DNA from: an uncultured Paraprevotella sp.
GTDB lineage: Bacteria > Bacteroidota > Bacteroidia > Bacteroidales > Bacteroidaceae
Assembly (NCBI GenBank): GCA_910586505.1
Contig: CAJUGV010000015.1
Coordinates: 1 to 35,670, forward strand
DNA length: 35,670 bases
Reading direction: 5' to 3'
Within the stretch, counting starts at the first letter, position 1, and each line of letters opens with the position of its first letter. Under the pieces are notes generated by a model. That model was not told the DNA's origin. It made no database searches and saw only the letters and a list, made by a program, of their open reading frames with translations. Below, one piece after another: positions 22,880-31,231 of the stretch. The translations under genes were made by a program, and so were the position numbers.

Positions 22880-23980
22880 TTATTGAAATTCATGTTCGCG
22901 TCCGGCTGTGTAGTGGCGCCAGCGTTCCAGCAATTCCGTCATGTCGGCCGGGATGTCGGAGGAGAAATTCATTTCTTTTCCGGTACGCGGATGTACGAAG
23001 CCCAGTGTGCGGGCATGCAAGGCTTGTCGCGGACAACAGTCGAAACAGTTGCGTATGAACTGTTTGTACTTGCTGGATTGTGTGCCACGCAGGATTTCGT
23101 TACCGCCGTAGCGTTCGTCATTGAAGAGCGGATGTCCGATATGCTTCATGTGGGCGCGTATCTGGTGGGTGCGGCCTGTTTCAAGGCGGCATTCCACGAA
23201 CGTGACATAGCCGAAACTTTCCGACACACGGTAATGGGTGACGGCATGTTTTCCCGTGTCGCTGTCGGGAGGGAATACGGCCATCTGCATTCTGTCTTTG
23301 GGATGGCGGGCGATGTTGCCTTCAATGCGTCCTGCTTCTTCCTGAAAACTGCCCCATACCAATGCGTTGTACAGCCGGTGGGTGGTTTTGTTGAAGAATT
23401 GCCGTCCCAGATGGGTCTTGGCATTTGCATTTTTGGCGATGACCAGCAGGCCCGATGTGTCTTTGTCGATGCGGTGTACCAGTCCTACGGTCGGGTCGTT
23501 AGGGTCGTAGTCGGGATTGTCTTTCAGGTGCCAGGCTATGGCATTGACCAGCGTACCGGAATAATTGCCGCAACCCGGGTGCACTACCAATCCGGCGGGC
23601 TTGTTCACGACCATCAGGTCTTGGTCTTCATATACGATGTCGAGAGGAATATCCTCCGGAATGATGTCGTTGTCGTATTTGGGCCGGTCGAGCAGGATGA
23701 TGATTTCATCGGACGGTTTCACCTTGTAACTGCTTTTTACGGGTTTCCCGTTTACAAGAATAAACTGTTGCTCCGCAGCCCGTTGCAGCCGGTTACGCGA
23801 TGTGTTGTACAGATGCTCCATAAGGAACTTGTCGATGCGCATCGGTTTCTGTCCGCTGTCGGCAGTGAGCCGGTGGTGTTCGTATACCGAGGTTTCCTCC
23901 TCTTCCGGTTCTTCGCCCGGTGCGGTCGTGATGCCGTCCGGTAGCGGTTGGTCCGTCTCGTAAATGTGATCCGTCTTCAT
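22880..23980 (-). CDS. rluD: RluD-family pseudouridine synthase, 366 aa
   Basis: Converts uridines to pseudouridine in 23S rRNA. An S4 RNA-binding domain spans about residues 47-95 (RIDKFLMEHL, SRNRLQRAAEQQFILVNG). The catalytic domain follows with NKPAGLVVHPG (126-136) and the catalytic Asp172 in HRIDKDTSGLLV (169-180). ETGRTHQIRAHM is near residue 265. The acidic N-terminal 45 residues are longer than in E. coli. I chose ATG 23980, since the longer frame from 24052 would overlap the PASTA gene by 44 bp. It is the second gene of the operon, 28 bp after the PASTA gene. Exact rRNA target sites cannot be read from sequence. Confidence 0.9.
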   Translation of the reverse strand: MKTDHIYETDQPLPDGITTAPGEEPEEEETSVYEHHRLTADSGQKPMRIDKFLMEHLYNTSRNRLQRAAEQQFILVNGKPVKSSYKVKPSDEIIILLDRPKYDNDIIPEDIPLDIVYEDQDLMVVNKPAGLVVHPGCGNYSGTLVNAIAWHLKDNPDYDPNDPTVGLVHRIDKDTSGLLVIAKNANAKTHLGRQFFNKTTHRLYNALVWGSFQEEAGRIEGNIARHPKDRMQMAVFPPDSDTGKHAVTHYRVSESFGYVTFVECRLETGRTHQIRAHMKHIGHPLFNDERYGGNEILRGTQSSKYKQFIRNCFDCCPRQALHARTLGFVHPRTGKEMNFSSDIPADMTELLERWRHYTAGREHEFQ

Positions 23981-24008
23981 CCTGTGGCAGAAAGGGTGGG
24001 TAAGTGGG

Positions 24009-24665
24009 TTAAAAGTCGTCGCTGACCGAAGATGTTTCGCTGTCTTCGGCAATCATGTCGTCTATGGAGGGGAGGCCGTCGGGATCATCGACAAAGAGAG
24101 TGTCGTCATTGAAACTTCCGCTGCCCACCTGCAGGGTCAGTTCGGCATCGATAGGGATGCGGTCGCCTCCGAAAATGTTTTTTCCGCGGTATTTGACACC
24201 GTATACCCAGTCGCGCTCACCGTCGACGTACTCGCACGGGCTGAGCTTGAGGCCCATGGCCTTGAGGCGGGCTTCCGCTTCGCGCAACGAGCTGTTGTCG
24301 GCAATGTCCGGCATGGGGAGCGTGGGCGTACGTGTGGTGTTGATGGTCAGGTAGATTTCCCGGCCGGGTTTTACTTGGCGGTGGCAGGCCGGAGTCTGTT
24401 CGAGTACCGTGCCCGAAGGCAATGTCTTGTTGTATCCGGAGTCCGTAACGATGGCTGTCAGGCCTTCTTTCTCCAGAGCCCGGCGTGCATCGCCCGCCCG
24501 CATGCCTTTTACGTTGGGTACGGTTACTTCAATTCCGTGCATGGTATATCGGTTCAGCGCAATCCAGACGCCGGTGGCGATGGCTGCTATGGTCAAAAAC
24601 ATGATAAGCAGGTTTACCCATATTATCTTGCTGGTCAGCTTACCGAAGAATTCTTTAATACTCAT
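24009..24665 (-). CDS. PASTA-domain membrane protein, 218 aa
   Basis: A single membrane span (about residues 14-37, IIWVNLLIMFLTIAAIATGVW) anchors two PASTA repeats facing the periplasm: EVTVPNVKGMRAGDARRALEKEGL (about 45-68) with VLEQTPACHRQVKPG, then LPMPDIADNSSLREAEARLKAMGL. The C-terminus is acidic and low in complexity. PASTA repeats usually bind muropeptides or beta-lactams in cell-wall kinases and penicillin-binding proteins; here there is no kinase domain. The genomic order with rluD and ddl supports a cell-wall link. The start is ATG 24665; 16 more codons are open upstream but run into the promoter. Confidence 0.88.
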   Translation of the reverse strand: MSIKEFFGKLTSKIIWVNLLIMFLTIAAIATGVWIALNRYTMHGIEVTVPNVKGMRAGDARRALEKEGLTAIVTDSGYNKTLPSGTVLEQTPACHRQVKPGREIYLTINTTRTPTLPMPDIADNSSLREAEARLKAMGLKLSPCEYVDGERDWVYGVKYRGKNIFGGDRIPIDAELTLQVGSGSFNDDTLFVDDPDGLPSIDDMIAEDSETSSVSDDF

Positions 24666-24691
24666 TGTATATTCGTGTATGTATTTGGGTT

Positions 24692-24699
24692 CAAAGATA
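24692..24699 (-). promoter_or_regulatory. -7 element for the PASTA-rluD-ddl operon
   Basis: TATCTTTG on the minus strand, 27 bases before the ATG at 24665, matches TAnnTTTG exactly. It lies just past the rpmH terminator. The -33 box is not clear. Confidence 0.6.
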
Positions 24700-24711
24700 C
24701 ATATAAATAAC

Positions 24712-24740
24712 AAAAAAGAAGTAAGGAAACCCTTACTTCT
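24712..24740 (-). terminator. Terminator of rpmH
   Basis: On the minus strand AGAAGTAAGG-GTTT-CCTTACTTCT is a perfect 10-bp stem followed by TTTTT, 33 bp past the rpmH stop. Confidence 0.9.
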
Positions 24741-24772
24741 TTCAATTTCTTCCGGAAAAAAACTGTTGCCGG

Positions 24773-24928
24773 TTACTTGCCGTGTCTTTCGTCCGATACA
24801 GTCAATTTCTTACGACCTTTAGCACGACGTGAGGCCAATACCTTGCGTCCGTTCTTAGTGGTCATTCTTTCACGGAAACCGTGCTTGTTTTTTCTCTTTC
24901 TGTTGTGGGGTTGAAATGTTCTTTTCAT
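24773..24928 (-). CDS. rpmH: Ribosomal protein L34, 51 aa
   Basis: A component of the large ribosomal subunit. The translation begins MKRTFQPHNRKRKNKHGF and continues RERMTTKNGRKVLASRRAKG, the conserved core of L34 (MKRT-QPS-R-R-HGFR-RM-T-GR-vl--RR-KGR). The C-terminus KKLTVSDERHGK is a short extension found in Bacteroidetes. Its 51 residues compare with 44-46 in most bacteria. It has its own promoter and terminator and is divergent from efp. In many bacteria rpmH lies beside dnaA or rnpA; here it does not. Confidence 0.97.
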   Translation of the reverse strand: MKRTFQPHNRKRKNKHGFRERMTTKNGRKVLASRRAKGRKKLTVSDERHGK

Positions 24929-24972
24929 CGCTATATTCTGTTTTTATTTGTTTCCTTTTGGGATTCGAGGTG

Positions 24973-25004
24973 CAAAATTAGGCACTTTTTTTAAATAAAG
25001 CAAG
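24973..25004 (-). promoter_or_regulatory. Promoter of rpmH
   Basis: On the minus strand CTTG (25004-25001), 20 bases, then TAATTTTG (24980-24973) fit TTTG-N19-21-TAnnTTTG with one mismatch in the -33 box. The leader is about 40 bases. Confidence 0.7.
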
Positions 25005-25029
25005 AGATAAGTCATTTTCCATCATAAGT

Positions 25030-25062
25030 TTTGTGTTTTTTTTCTTTTTTCCATTAACTTTG
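25030..25062 (+). promoter_or_regulatory. Promoter of efp
   Basis: TTTG (25030-25033), 21 bases, then TAACTTTG (25055-25062) match the Bacteroides consensus exactly. The leader before the efp ATG is about 55 bases. Confidence 0.8.
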
Positions 25063-25125
25063 CAGTGCTAAAGAAAGTACGTAGTAATTATATACTTAAG
25101 AATAAAATAACAAAGCAAGATTTTT

Positions 25126-25689
25126 ATGATTAACGCTCAAGACATTAAAAAGGGAACTTGTATCCGCATGGACGGCAAGTTGTATTTCTGTATCGACTTT
25201 TTGCATGTAAAACCCGGAAAGGGCAACACGTTTATGCGTACCAAACTGAAAGATGTGGTGAACGGGTATGTGCTCGAACGCCGTTTCAATATAGGTGAGT
25301 CATTGGAAGACGTGCGTGTGGAACGTCGCCCGTATCAGTACCTTTATCTGGAAGGCGAGGACTATATCTTTATGAACCAGGAGACTTTTGAGCAGATTCC
25401 TGTTTCCAAGGAGCTGATTAACGGTGTGGATTTCATGAAGGAGGGAGAAGTGGTGGAAGTCGTATCGGACGCCTCTACCGAAACTGTACTTTATGCGGAT
25501 GTGCCTACCAAAGTGGTTCTGACGATTACTTATACCGAACCGGGCCTGAAAGGAGATACCGCTACCAATACTTTGAAGCCGGCTACTGTCGAGACAGGGG
25601 CAACGGTGCGCGTACCGTTGTTCATCAACGAAGGCGAGAAGATTGAAGTGGATACTCGTGACGGTTCGTATCTGGGTCGTGTGAAGTAA
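25126..25689 (+). CDS. efp: Elongation factor P, 187 aa
   Basis: Helps ribosomes that stall at runs of prolines. Three beta-barrel domains are present: the N-terminal KOW-like domain (1-65), whose tip loop HVKPGKGNTF carries K32 where other bacteria modify or expose a basic residue, an OB domain with EDYIFMNQETFEQIPV (about 79-94), and a C-terminal OB domain with the signature ATNTLKPATVETGATVRVPLFINEGE (about 145-171). The length is standard. The gene is monocistronic, with a strong promoter and a terminator. Whether K32 is modified cannot be seen; no EpmA/EpmB genes are in the window. Confidence 0.97.
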   Translation: MINAQDIKKGTCIRMDGKLYFCIDFLHVKPGKGNTFMRTKLKDVVNGYVLERRFNIGESLEDVRVERRPYQYLYLEGEDYIFMNQETFEQIPVSKELINGVDFMKEGEVVEVVSDASTETVLYADVPTKVVLTITYTEPGLKGDTATNTLKPATVETGATVRVPLFINEGEKIEVDTRDGSYLGRVK

Positions 25690-25716
25690 CGAGAGAATAA
25701 ATCGTATTTTTATACT

Positions 25717-25761
25717 AAAGCGAATAATAGGGCGGTTTACGTCTTGTTGTTCGCTTTTTTT
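25717..25761 (+). terminator. Terminator after efp
   Basis: AAAGCGAA (25717-25724) and TTCGCTTT (25750-25757) form an 8-bp stem with a 25-base loop, followed by a T-run. It is 28 bp past the efp stop. Confidence 0.65.
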
Positions 25762-25763
25762 GT

Positions 25764-25771
25764 TATCTTTG
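25764..25771 (+). promoter_or_regulatory. -7 element for the glycosyltransferase operon
   Basis: TATCTTTG matches TAnnTTTG and lies directly after the efp terminator, 90 bases before the glycosyltransferase ATG. The -33 box is weak. Confidence 0.5.
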
Positions 25772-25861
25772 CTTGATGATGTCCGGATACGAACAGGAAA
25801 GGGCGCATGGAGAATAAAATGTATAATGAGGGGGTACTCTCCTGAAAAGCAAGTATAAGCA

Positions 25862-26953
25862 ATGAAGTATTCTTTGATAATACCGGTTTACAATCGTCCC
25901 GATGAGGTGGATGAGTTGCTGGAAAGCCTTACCGGACAGACGTTTGAAGACTTTGAGGTGGTCGTGGTAGAGGATGGATCCTCACAGCCTTGTCGTGAAG
26001 TGGTGGAGAAATACGTCGGCCGTTTGGCAGTGAAGTATTATATCAAACCTAATTCAGGGCCCGGACAAACACGTAACTACGGTGCGGAACGTTGTAAGGG
26101 AGAGTATTTGATTGTACTGGATTCGGATTGCGTGCTCCCGCCCGGCTATTTGAAGGCGGTGGACGAGAATCTGCAACGCATGCCGGTTGATGCTTTCGGT
26201 GGCCCGGACCGTGCACATGAATCTTTTACAGACGTGCAGAAAGCCATCAGCTATGCCATGACTTCGTTTTTTACAACGGGGGGGATCCGCGGCGGAAAGA
26301 AGAAGATGGACAAGTTTTATCCCCGTTCGTTCAATATGGGCGTGCGGGCTGACGTTTACCGTCGTTTGGGCGGGTTTTCCCCTATGCGTTTCGGCGAGGA
26401 TATAGATTTCAGCATCCGTATTTTCAAGGCCGGGTGCAGCTGCCGTCTCTTTCCCGAGGCATGGGTATGGCATAAGCGGCGTACGGATATGCGGAAGTTT
26501 TTCAAGCAGGTGCATAATTCCGGTATCGCACGCATTAATTTATATAAGAAACATCCTGATTCTCTGAAAGCTGTACATTTGTTGCCTATGGTGTTCACGG
26601 TAGGGACGGGAGTGTTGTTGCTGGCTGCTCTTGTCGGGTGGATAGGCTCGGTATGGGTATTCCAGATGACTCACCGGTATGTGTATGCAATAGAGATGCC
26701 TGGATTGGTTCGGCATGCGGCTTTTTTCAGCGCTTTGTCGTGGATCCCTTTGTTGCCGTTGCTGTTATTTTCAGTAATTATTTGTGCAGATGCTGCTGTG
26801 AGGAATCGTAGCTTGAAGATAGGTGTGCAGTCCGTTGGAGCGTCATTTGTTCAATTGACGGGCTATGGAACGGGATTTATCCGCGCATGGTGGCAGCGTT
26901 GTGTGCAGGGGAAAGACGAGTTTTCGGCTTTTGAAAAGAGTTTCTATAAGTAA
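25862..26953 (+). CDS. Family 2 glycosyltransferase with membrane spans, 363 aa
   Basis: A processive or single-addition sugar transferase that uses nucleotide-sugars on the inner face of the cytoplasmic membrane. The GT-A fold shows SLIIPVYNRPDEV at the N-terminus, VVVEDGSS (34-41), DSD at 87-89 as the metal-binding DxD, and ED at 179-180 as the likely catalytic base. Two membrane spans (about 240-267 and 286-310) lie at the C-terminus. The acceptor is unknown. The first gene after its promoter; radC begins 6 bp past its stop, so they share a message. No polysaccharide gene cluster surrounds it. Confidence 0.9.
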   Translation: MKYSLIIPVYNRPDEVDELLESLTGQTFEDFEVVVVEDGSSQPCREVVEKYVGRLAVKYYIKPNSGPGQTRNYGAERCKGEYLIVLDSDCVLPPGYLKAVDENLQRMPVDAFGGPDRAHESFTDVQKAISYAMTSFFTTGGIRGGKKKMDKFYPRSFNMGVRADVYRRLGGFSPMRFGEDIDFSIRIFKAGCSCRLFPEAWVWHKRRTDMRKFFKQVHNSGIARINLYKKHPDSLKAVHLLPMVFTVGTGVLLLAALVGWIGSVWVFQMTHRYVYAIEMPGLVRHAAFFSALSWIPLLPLLLFSVIICADAAVRNRSLKIGVQSVGASFVQLTGYGTGFIRAWWQRCVQGKDEFSAFEKSFYK

Positions 26954-26959
26954 CAGGGT

Positions 26960-27706
26960 ATGGAGGCGGCAAAGCTGAATATCAAGCAATGGGCTGAGGA
27001 TGACCGCCCGCGTGAGAAATTGATGCGGAAAGGAGCGGCAATGCTGAGCAATGCCGAGTTGCTGGCTATTCTTATCGGTTCCGGAAGTTCGGATGAATCG
27101 GCTGTAGAGCTGATGAAACGTTTGTTGGCCGATTGTGGCAACAGTTTAAGGAACTTGGGACGGATGTCGCTCGGGGAACTGACTGGAAAAGTGGAACGGA
27201 CAAGTAGGGTGACCGGAATGAAAAAGACGGTGAGGCGTTATAAAGGGTTGGGTGAAGCCAAGGCCGTCACCCTTATGGCAGCCTGTGAGTTGGGACGCCG
27301 GCGAATGGGAGAGGATGCAGTGGAACTGCCTTCCATACAGTCAAGCGTGGATTTATACAGATATTTCCGGCCGCAGATGCAGGATCTGTTTCATGAGGAG
27401 TGTTATGTAGTGCTGATGAATCAGGCATGTCGCATCATGGATAGGGTGTTGATAAGCAAGGGCGGGCTGACGGAGACGTCGGTCGACATACGCCTGATTC
27501 TTCGTGAGGCGTTGTTAAGCCGTGCCCCGGTCATTGCACTCTGCCACAATCATCCTTCGGGGCAGTTACGCCCCAGTGTGGAGGATGATCGGATTACGGA
27601 GCGTCTGCTCAAAGCCTGCCGGATGATGAATATTCGTCTGTTGGACCATATCATAGTGGCGGATGGCGGATTTTATAGTTATTGTGAGGAAGGGAAATTG
27701 GTATAA
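26960..27706 (+). CDS. radC: RadC-family JAB-domain protein, 248 aa
   Basis: A UPF0758 member with an N-terminal helix-hairpin-helix-like domain (ERPREKL-type DDRPREKLMRKGAAMLSNAELLAILIGSG) and a C-terminal JAB/MPN metalloprotease-like domain. Zinc ligands are visible as H196 and H198 in CHNHPSG and D209 in SVEDD. It is about 20 residues longer than usual because of a basic insertion near 77-94 (KVERTSRVTGMKKTVRRY). RadC was once linked to DNA repair, but that role is doubted and the true function is unknown. It overlaps no gene and precedes the SufT-like gene by 22 bp. Confidence 0.93.
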   Translation: MEAAKLNIKQWAEDDRPREKLMRKGAAMLSNAELLAILIGSGSSDESAVELMKRLLADCGNSLRNLGRMSLGELTGKVERTSRVTGMKKTVRRYKGLGEAKAVTLMAACELGRRRMGEDAVELPSIQSSVDLYRYFRPQMQDLFHEECYVVLMNQACRIMDRVLISKGGLTETSVDIRLILREALLSRAPVIALCHNHPSGQLRPSVEDDRITERLLKACRMMNIRLLDHIIVADGGFYSYCEEGKLV

Positions 27707-27728
27707 TAGGATAAATAGATACAGATAT

Positions 27729-28061
27729 ATGGAAGTGGAAAAGGTGCAACCGTCGAAGCTGGCGGTGGAAGAGAAGGTGATAGAGATGCTAAAGACTGTG
27801 TACGACCCTGAGATACCTGTCAATGTGTATGATCTTGGGCTGATATATAAGATAGATCTGGCAGATGATTTTTCTCTGGCTGTGGACATGACGCTTACCG
27901 CTCCTAATTGTCCGGCGGCTGATTTTATAGTGGAAGACGTCCGGCAGAAGCTTGAGAGTATTGAGCAAGTAAGGTGTGTGGAGGTGAATCTGGTGTTTGA
28001 GCCGGAATGGAACAAAGACATGATGACGGAAGAAGCTAAGGTTGAATTAGGATTTTTGTGA
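27729..28061 (+). CDS. SufT/MIP18-family (DUF59) protein, 110 aa
   Basis: Single-domain DUF59 protein, linked in other organisms to assembly or transfer of iron-sulfur clusters. The family block VYDPEIPVNVYDLGLIY (about 23-39) and LTAPNCPAADFI (about 58-69), with the conserved cysteine, are present. The start is the ATG at 27729; the longer open frame overlaps radC. Its stop shares a base with the next start (TGATG), so it is translationally coupled to the LpxH-like gene. No suf genes are nearby. Iron-sulfur function is inferred from the family. Confidence 0.9.
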   Translation: MEVEKVQPSKLAVEEKVIEMLKTVYDPEIPVNVYDLGLIYKIDLADDFSLAVDMTLTAPNCPAADFIVEDVRQKLESIEQVRCVEVNLVFEPEWNKDMMTEEAKVELGFL

Positions 28062-28828
28062 TGAAAAGCGTATATTTTCTTTCTGATGCCCATCTTGGCT
28101 GTCGCTCGTTGCCCCATGACCGCACACGGGAAAGACGGTTGGTTCATTTCTTAGACAGCGTGAAAGATAAGGCTTCGGCGGTGTATCTTTTAGGGGATAT
28201 CTTTGATTTTTGGTATGAATATAAGACGGTAGTTCCTCGTGGTTACACACGTCTGCTCGGAAAACTCAGTGAACTGACAGATCTTGGAGTGGAGGTGCAC
28301 TATTTTACAGGTAATCATGATATATGGTGCGGGGATTATCTTGTTAAGGAATGTGGAGTGACGCTTCATACCGAACCGGAGACGGTGGAGTGGAGCGACA
28401 AGGTTTTCATGCTGGCGCACGGCGACGGGCTGGGCGATCCCGACAGAAAATTCCGTATGCTCCGCTCTGTGTTCCGGAACCGTTTTTGCCAGCGGATGTT
28501 CTCCTGTATCCATCCCCGTTGGGCTGTTGATTTCGGGATGGCTTGGGCTGCGTATAGCCGCCGCAAGCATAGTCTGGAAGGAGGCGATCCGCCTTATATG
28601 GGCGAAGATCAGGAATTTCTGGTGCGTTATGCTAAGGACTATCTGAAAGTGCATTCCGAGATCAATTATTTTATTTTCGGGCACAGGCATATAGAACTGG
28701 ATCTGATGCTCTCGCGATCAAGCCGCGTTTTGATCCTCGGTGATTGGATCACACAGTTTACATATGCGGTGTTCGATGGTGAAAACTTGTTTCTGGAGAA
28801 CTATATAGAGGGGGATACAGCTCTTTGA
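28061..28828 (+). CDS. lpxH: UDP-2,3-diacylglucosamine hydrolase (LpxH-like), 255 aa
   Basis: Calcineurin-like phosphoesterase that should cleave UDP-2,3-diacylglucosamine to lipid X in lipid A synthesis, at the inner membrane. All metal-binding blocks are in order: SDAHLG near the start, GDIFDFW (about 45-51), GNHD (about 85-88), HGDG (about 124-127) and GHRH (about 206-209). The DFWYEY segment is typical of LpxH. The length is slightly above the 240 of E. coli LpxH. The ATG at 28061 overlaps the stop of the DUF59 gene; a GTG three bases earlier is also possible. The downstream acyltransferase gene follows after 42 bp. Confidence 0.87.
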   Translation: MKSVYFLSDAHLGCRSLPHDRTRERRLVHFLDSVKDKASAVYLLGDIFDFWYEYKTVVPRGYTRLLGKLSELTDLGVEVHYFTGNHDIWCGDYLVKECGVTLHTEPETVEWSDKVFMLAHGDGLGDPDRKFRMLRSVFRNRFCQRMFSCIHPRWAVDFGMAWAAYSRRKHSLEGGDPPYMGEDQEFLVRYAKDYLKVHSEINYFIFGHRHIELDLMLSRSSRVLILGDWITQFTYAVFDGENLFLENYIEGDTAL

Positions 28829-28870
28829 CAGTAGCGGGTTTAAATGAATGTTTATTTAAAAGAAAAATTT

Positions 28871-29873
28871 ATGACGGTGAAAAGATTTGATGTGGTGGAC
28901 TTCCTGAAAGGGTTTTCCATCACAACGATTGTTTTAATGCACTTGTTGCAGAATTTTAACGGGGGGGGGTAATCCTTTGATTCACAAGGCACTTTCGTTT
29001 GGAGGTGCGGGAGTGCATGTTTTTATCTTATGTTCGGGCTTCGGTCTCTACCTTTCGTATTTGAACCGTCCGTTGTCATACGGGCAATTTCTGAAGCGCA
29101 GGTTTTTTAAAGTTTATATACCTTATATTATTGTCGTGCTGTTGAGCGCAGCCATTCCTTTCTATAATACTTCACCGGAGAAAGGGATGGCGTTGTTAAG
29201 CCATCTGTTCTTTTTTAAAATGTTTGTCGAGCGTTTTGAAAATTCTTTCGGAATACAGATGTGGTTTGTTTCTACTATATTCCAGTTTTATCTATTGTGG
29301 CCTCTGATTGTAAAGGCGTTTGAGTGTCTTAATAAGAAGGGGCGTTCCGTTCCAGTCGTAGTGTCTTTAATTATGGGATTGTGCTGGGCCACGTGGGTTG
29401 CATGGCTCGGAAAGGAAGATATGAGAGTATGGGGCAGCTTTTTCCTTCAGTATCTGTGGGAATTTGTTGCGGGGATGGCATTGGCCTTGATTTATAAAAA
29501 GAATCCGTCGTCGCTTAAAGTTCCGTCGGTATTTGTGCTGGCGGTAGTGGGTATTCCCATGCTGGCTGTAACAGGTTATGCAGGTATGAAAGGCGGTTTC
29601 TTAAAAATGTACAATGATGTTCCGTCCTTGCTGGCTTACCTTTCTGTGGCCTTGCTGGCTTATCGTTTGGCTGCGCTGCGTCATTTCTTTAGTTTTACCA
29701 GTAAGTTTTCTTATGAATGGTATCTGGTCCACATACTGGTTTTTGTCTGTGTTTTCCGTCTGTTGGGCCACACGACACTGCATTTGGCAGTGGTTTTATC
29801 GTTTGCCTGCATTGCGTCCTACGGAACAGCCTGGCTGTATGGCCGGATATTGGACCGTTGCGGCTTAAAGTGA
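28871..29873 (+). pseudogene. Acyltransferase-3 membrane protein, frame broken at G9 (phase-OFF?)
   Basis: A predicted ten-span membrane enzyme of the acyltransferase-3 family, which O-acetylates or acylates surface sugars. The N-terminus FDVVDFLKGFSITTIVLMH (from ATG 28871) is the family start with the catalytic-type His; it runs 34 codons to a TAA directly after nine Gs. The rest continues in another frame (...NPLIHKALSFGGAG to the stop at 29873) and holds the remaining spans. With eight Gs the two parts join as N-G-G-G-N-P-L-I and give 333 aa. It lies after lpxH, perhaps in the same message. It may be a phase-variable gene, a pseudogene or a sequencing error at the homopolymer. Confidence 0.85.
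28961..28969 (+). repeat. Poly-G tract, nine bases
   Basis: A run of nine G inside the acyltransferase gene, at codon 31. Tracts of this length slip during replication in other phase-variable genes. G8 or G11 would put the gene in frame; G9 and G10 do not. Confidence 0.9.
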
Positions 29874-29941
29874 AAATGAATGGAAAGACTTGTTGGAAAA
29901 TGTTTTTAAGTATTCTTCTATATAGTCATTCCTAATGATAA

Positions 29942-29983
29942 ATCAGCCCTTCAATGCCTGGCTATCGGCATTGAAGGGCTGAT
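29942..29983. terminator. Bidirectional terminator between acyltransferase and ackA
   Basis: ATCAGCCCTTCAATGCC and GGCATTGAAGGGCTGAT are perfect 17-bp arms with an 8-base loop. It lies 22 bp past the ackA stop (minus strand) and 70 bp past the acyltransferase stop. Neither side has a long T-run. Confidence 0.8.
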
Positions 29984-30004
29984 GGTATAGGATAGGAGCG
30001 TAGG

Positions 30005-31198
30005 TTATACCAACGCCATAGTGTCTTTGGCTATCATTAGTTCCTCGTCGGTCGGGATGACGCAAACCGTCACCTTGCTGTCCAAAGTGGAAATGATGGC
30101 TTCATCACCGTGTATCTCCTCGTTCTTTGTCTTATCGATGGATACGCCCATGTAGTCGAGCCCTTTACAGAAAGCTTCGCGCATGTCTGACTGGTTCTCG
30201 CCTACACCGCCGGTGAAGAGGATGATGTCCACACCATTCATGGCAGCCGCGTAAGCGCCGATGTATTTACGTATACGGTAAGCATACATCTCCAACGCCA
30301 ATTTGCAGCGTTTATTTCCATCCTGTGCGGCTGCGATCACTTCACGCATGTCTGACGATACGCCGGTGATGCCCGCTACACCTGATTTTTTGTTCAAGAG
30401 AGCTGACATTTCGGCCGGAGAAAGATTTTCTTTGTCCATGATGAAAGTCACGGCTCCTCCGTCCACATCGCCTGAACGAGTGCCCATAACTAAACCTTCC
30501 AGCGGAGTCAGTCCCATGGAGGTGTCAATACATTTTCCGTCTTTTACAGCCGAAATGGAACCTCCGTTACCTATGTGGCAAGTGATGATACGTTTGCCGG
30601 CCGGATCAATACCAAGGTATTCGCAAACGCGCTGAGAAACATAGCGGTGTGATGTGCCGTGAAAACCGTAGCGGCGGATGCCGTATTTCTCATACATCTC
30701 GTATGGCAGGGCATACATATAGGCATAGTCGGGCATGGTCTGGTGGAAAGCCGTGTCGAACACGCCGACCTGAGGGAGGTCGGGCAGCAGGGCCGATACG
30801 GCATTCACGCCTTTCAGGTTGGCGGGGTTGTGTAGCGGCGCCAGATCATTACATGCCGTAAATGCTTCCAGAACTTCGGGAGTCAGCAGCACGCTTTGGT
30901 TGAATTTCTCTCCGCCGTGCACCATACGGTGTCCAACGGCATCCAGTTCCTTCAAAGATTTCAGTGCACCTAATTCCGGATTTGTCAGTATGTTGAAAAT
31001 GAATTGTACGCCTTTGGTGTGTTCCGGGATGTCTTCTTCTATGATTTTCTTTGTTCCGTCCGGTAAGGTCATTTTCAGGAATGAGCCGGGAAGACCTATT
31101 TTTTCAATGCCTCCCTGTGCCATGACGGACTGTTCCTCCATATTGTAAAGTTTATATTTGATGGAAGAACTTCCGCAGTTCAATACTAAAATTTTCAT
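30005..31198 (-). CDS. ackA: Acetate kinase, 397 aa
   Basis: Interconverts acetyl phosphate plus ADP and acetate plus ATP; with Pta it is a main ATP-yielding route in fermenting Bacteroides. The opening LNCGSSSIKYKLY (5-17), HRMVHGGEKF, VFDTAFHQTMP (about 148), YGFHGTSHRYV and the THIGNGGS-type HIGNGGSISAV, TGGVGENQ near the C-terminus are all present. The length is normal. It follows pta by 33 bp on the minus strand and ends at a strong hairpin. Confidence 0.98.
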   Translation of the reverse strand: MKILVLNCGSSSIKYKLYNMEEQSVMAQGGIEKIGLPGSFLKMTLPDGTKKIIEEDIPEHTKGVQFIFNILTNPELGALKSLKELDAVGHRMVHGGEKFNQSVLLTPEVLEAFTACNDLAPLHNPANLKGVNAVSALLPDLPQVGVFDTAFHQTMPDYAYMYALPYEMYEKYGIRRYGFHGTSHRYVSQRVCEYLGIDPAGKRIITCHIGNGGSISAVKDGKCIDTSMGLTPLEGLVMGTRSGDVDGGAVTFIMDKENLSPAEMSALLNKKSGVAGITGVSSDMREVIAAAQDGNKRCKLALEMYAYRIRKYIGAYAAAMNGVDIILFTGGVGENQSDMREAFCKGLDYMGVSIDKTKNEEIHGDEAIISTLDSKVTVCVIPTDEELMIAKDTMALV

Positions 31199-31231
31199 AT
31201 TATATAATAGGTGTAATTTTTAATCAGTCGT

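Noticed and set aside
22772..23944. A 390-codon plus-strand frame opposite rluD and ddl
   Set aside because: Spans two well-supported minus-strand genes, has no ribosome site and no recognisable domain.
28977..29873. A separate 298-aa membrane protein starting at TTG 28977
   Set aside because: It lacks the family N-terminus, which lies in another frame directly upstream across the G-tract; it is the back part of one gene.
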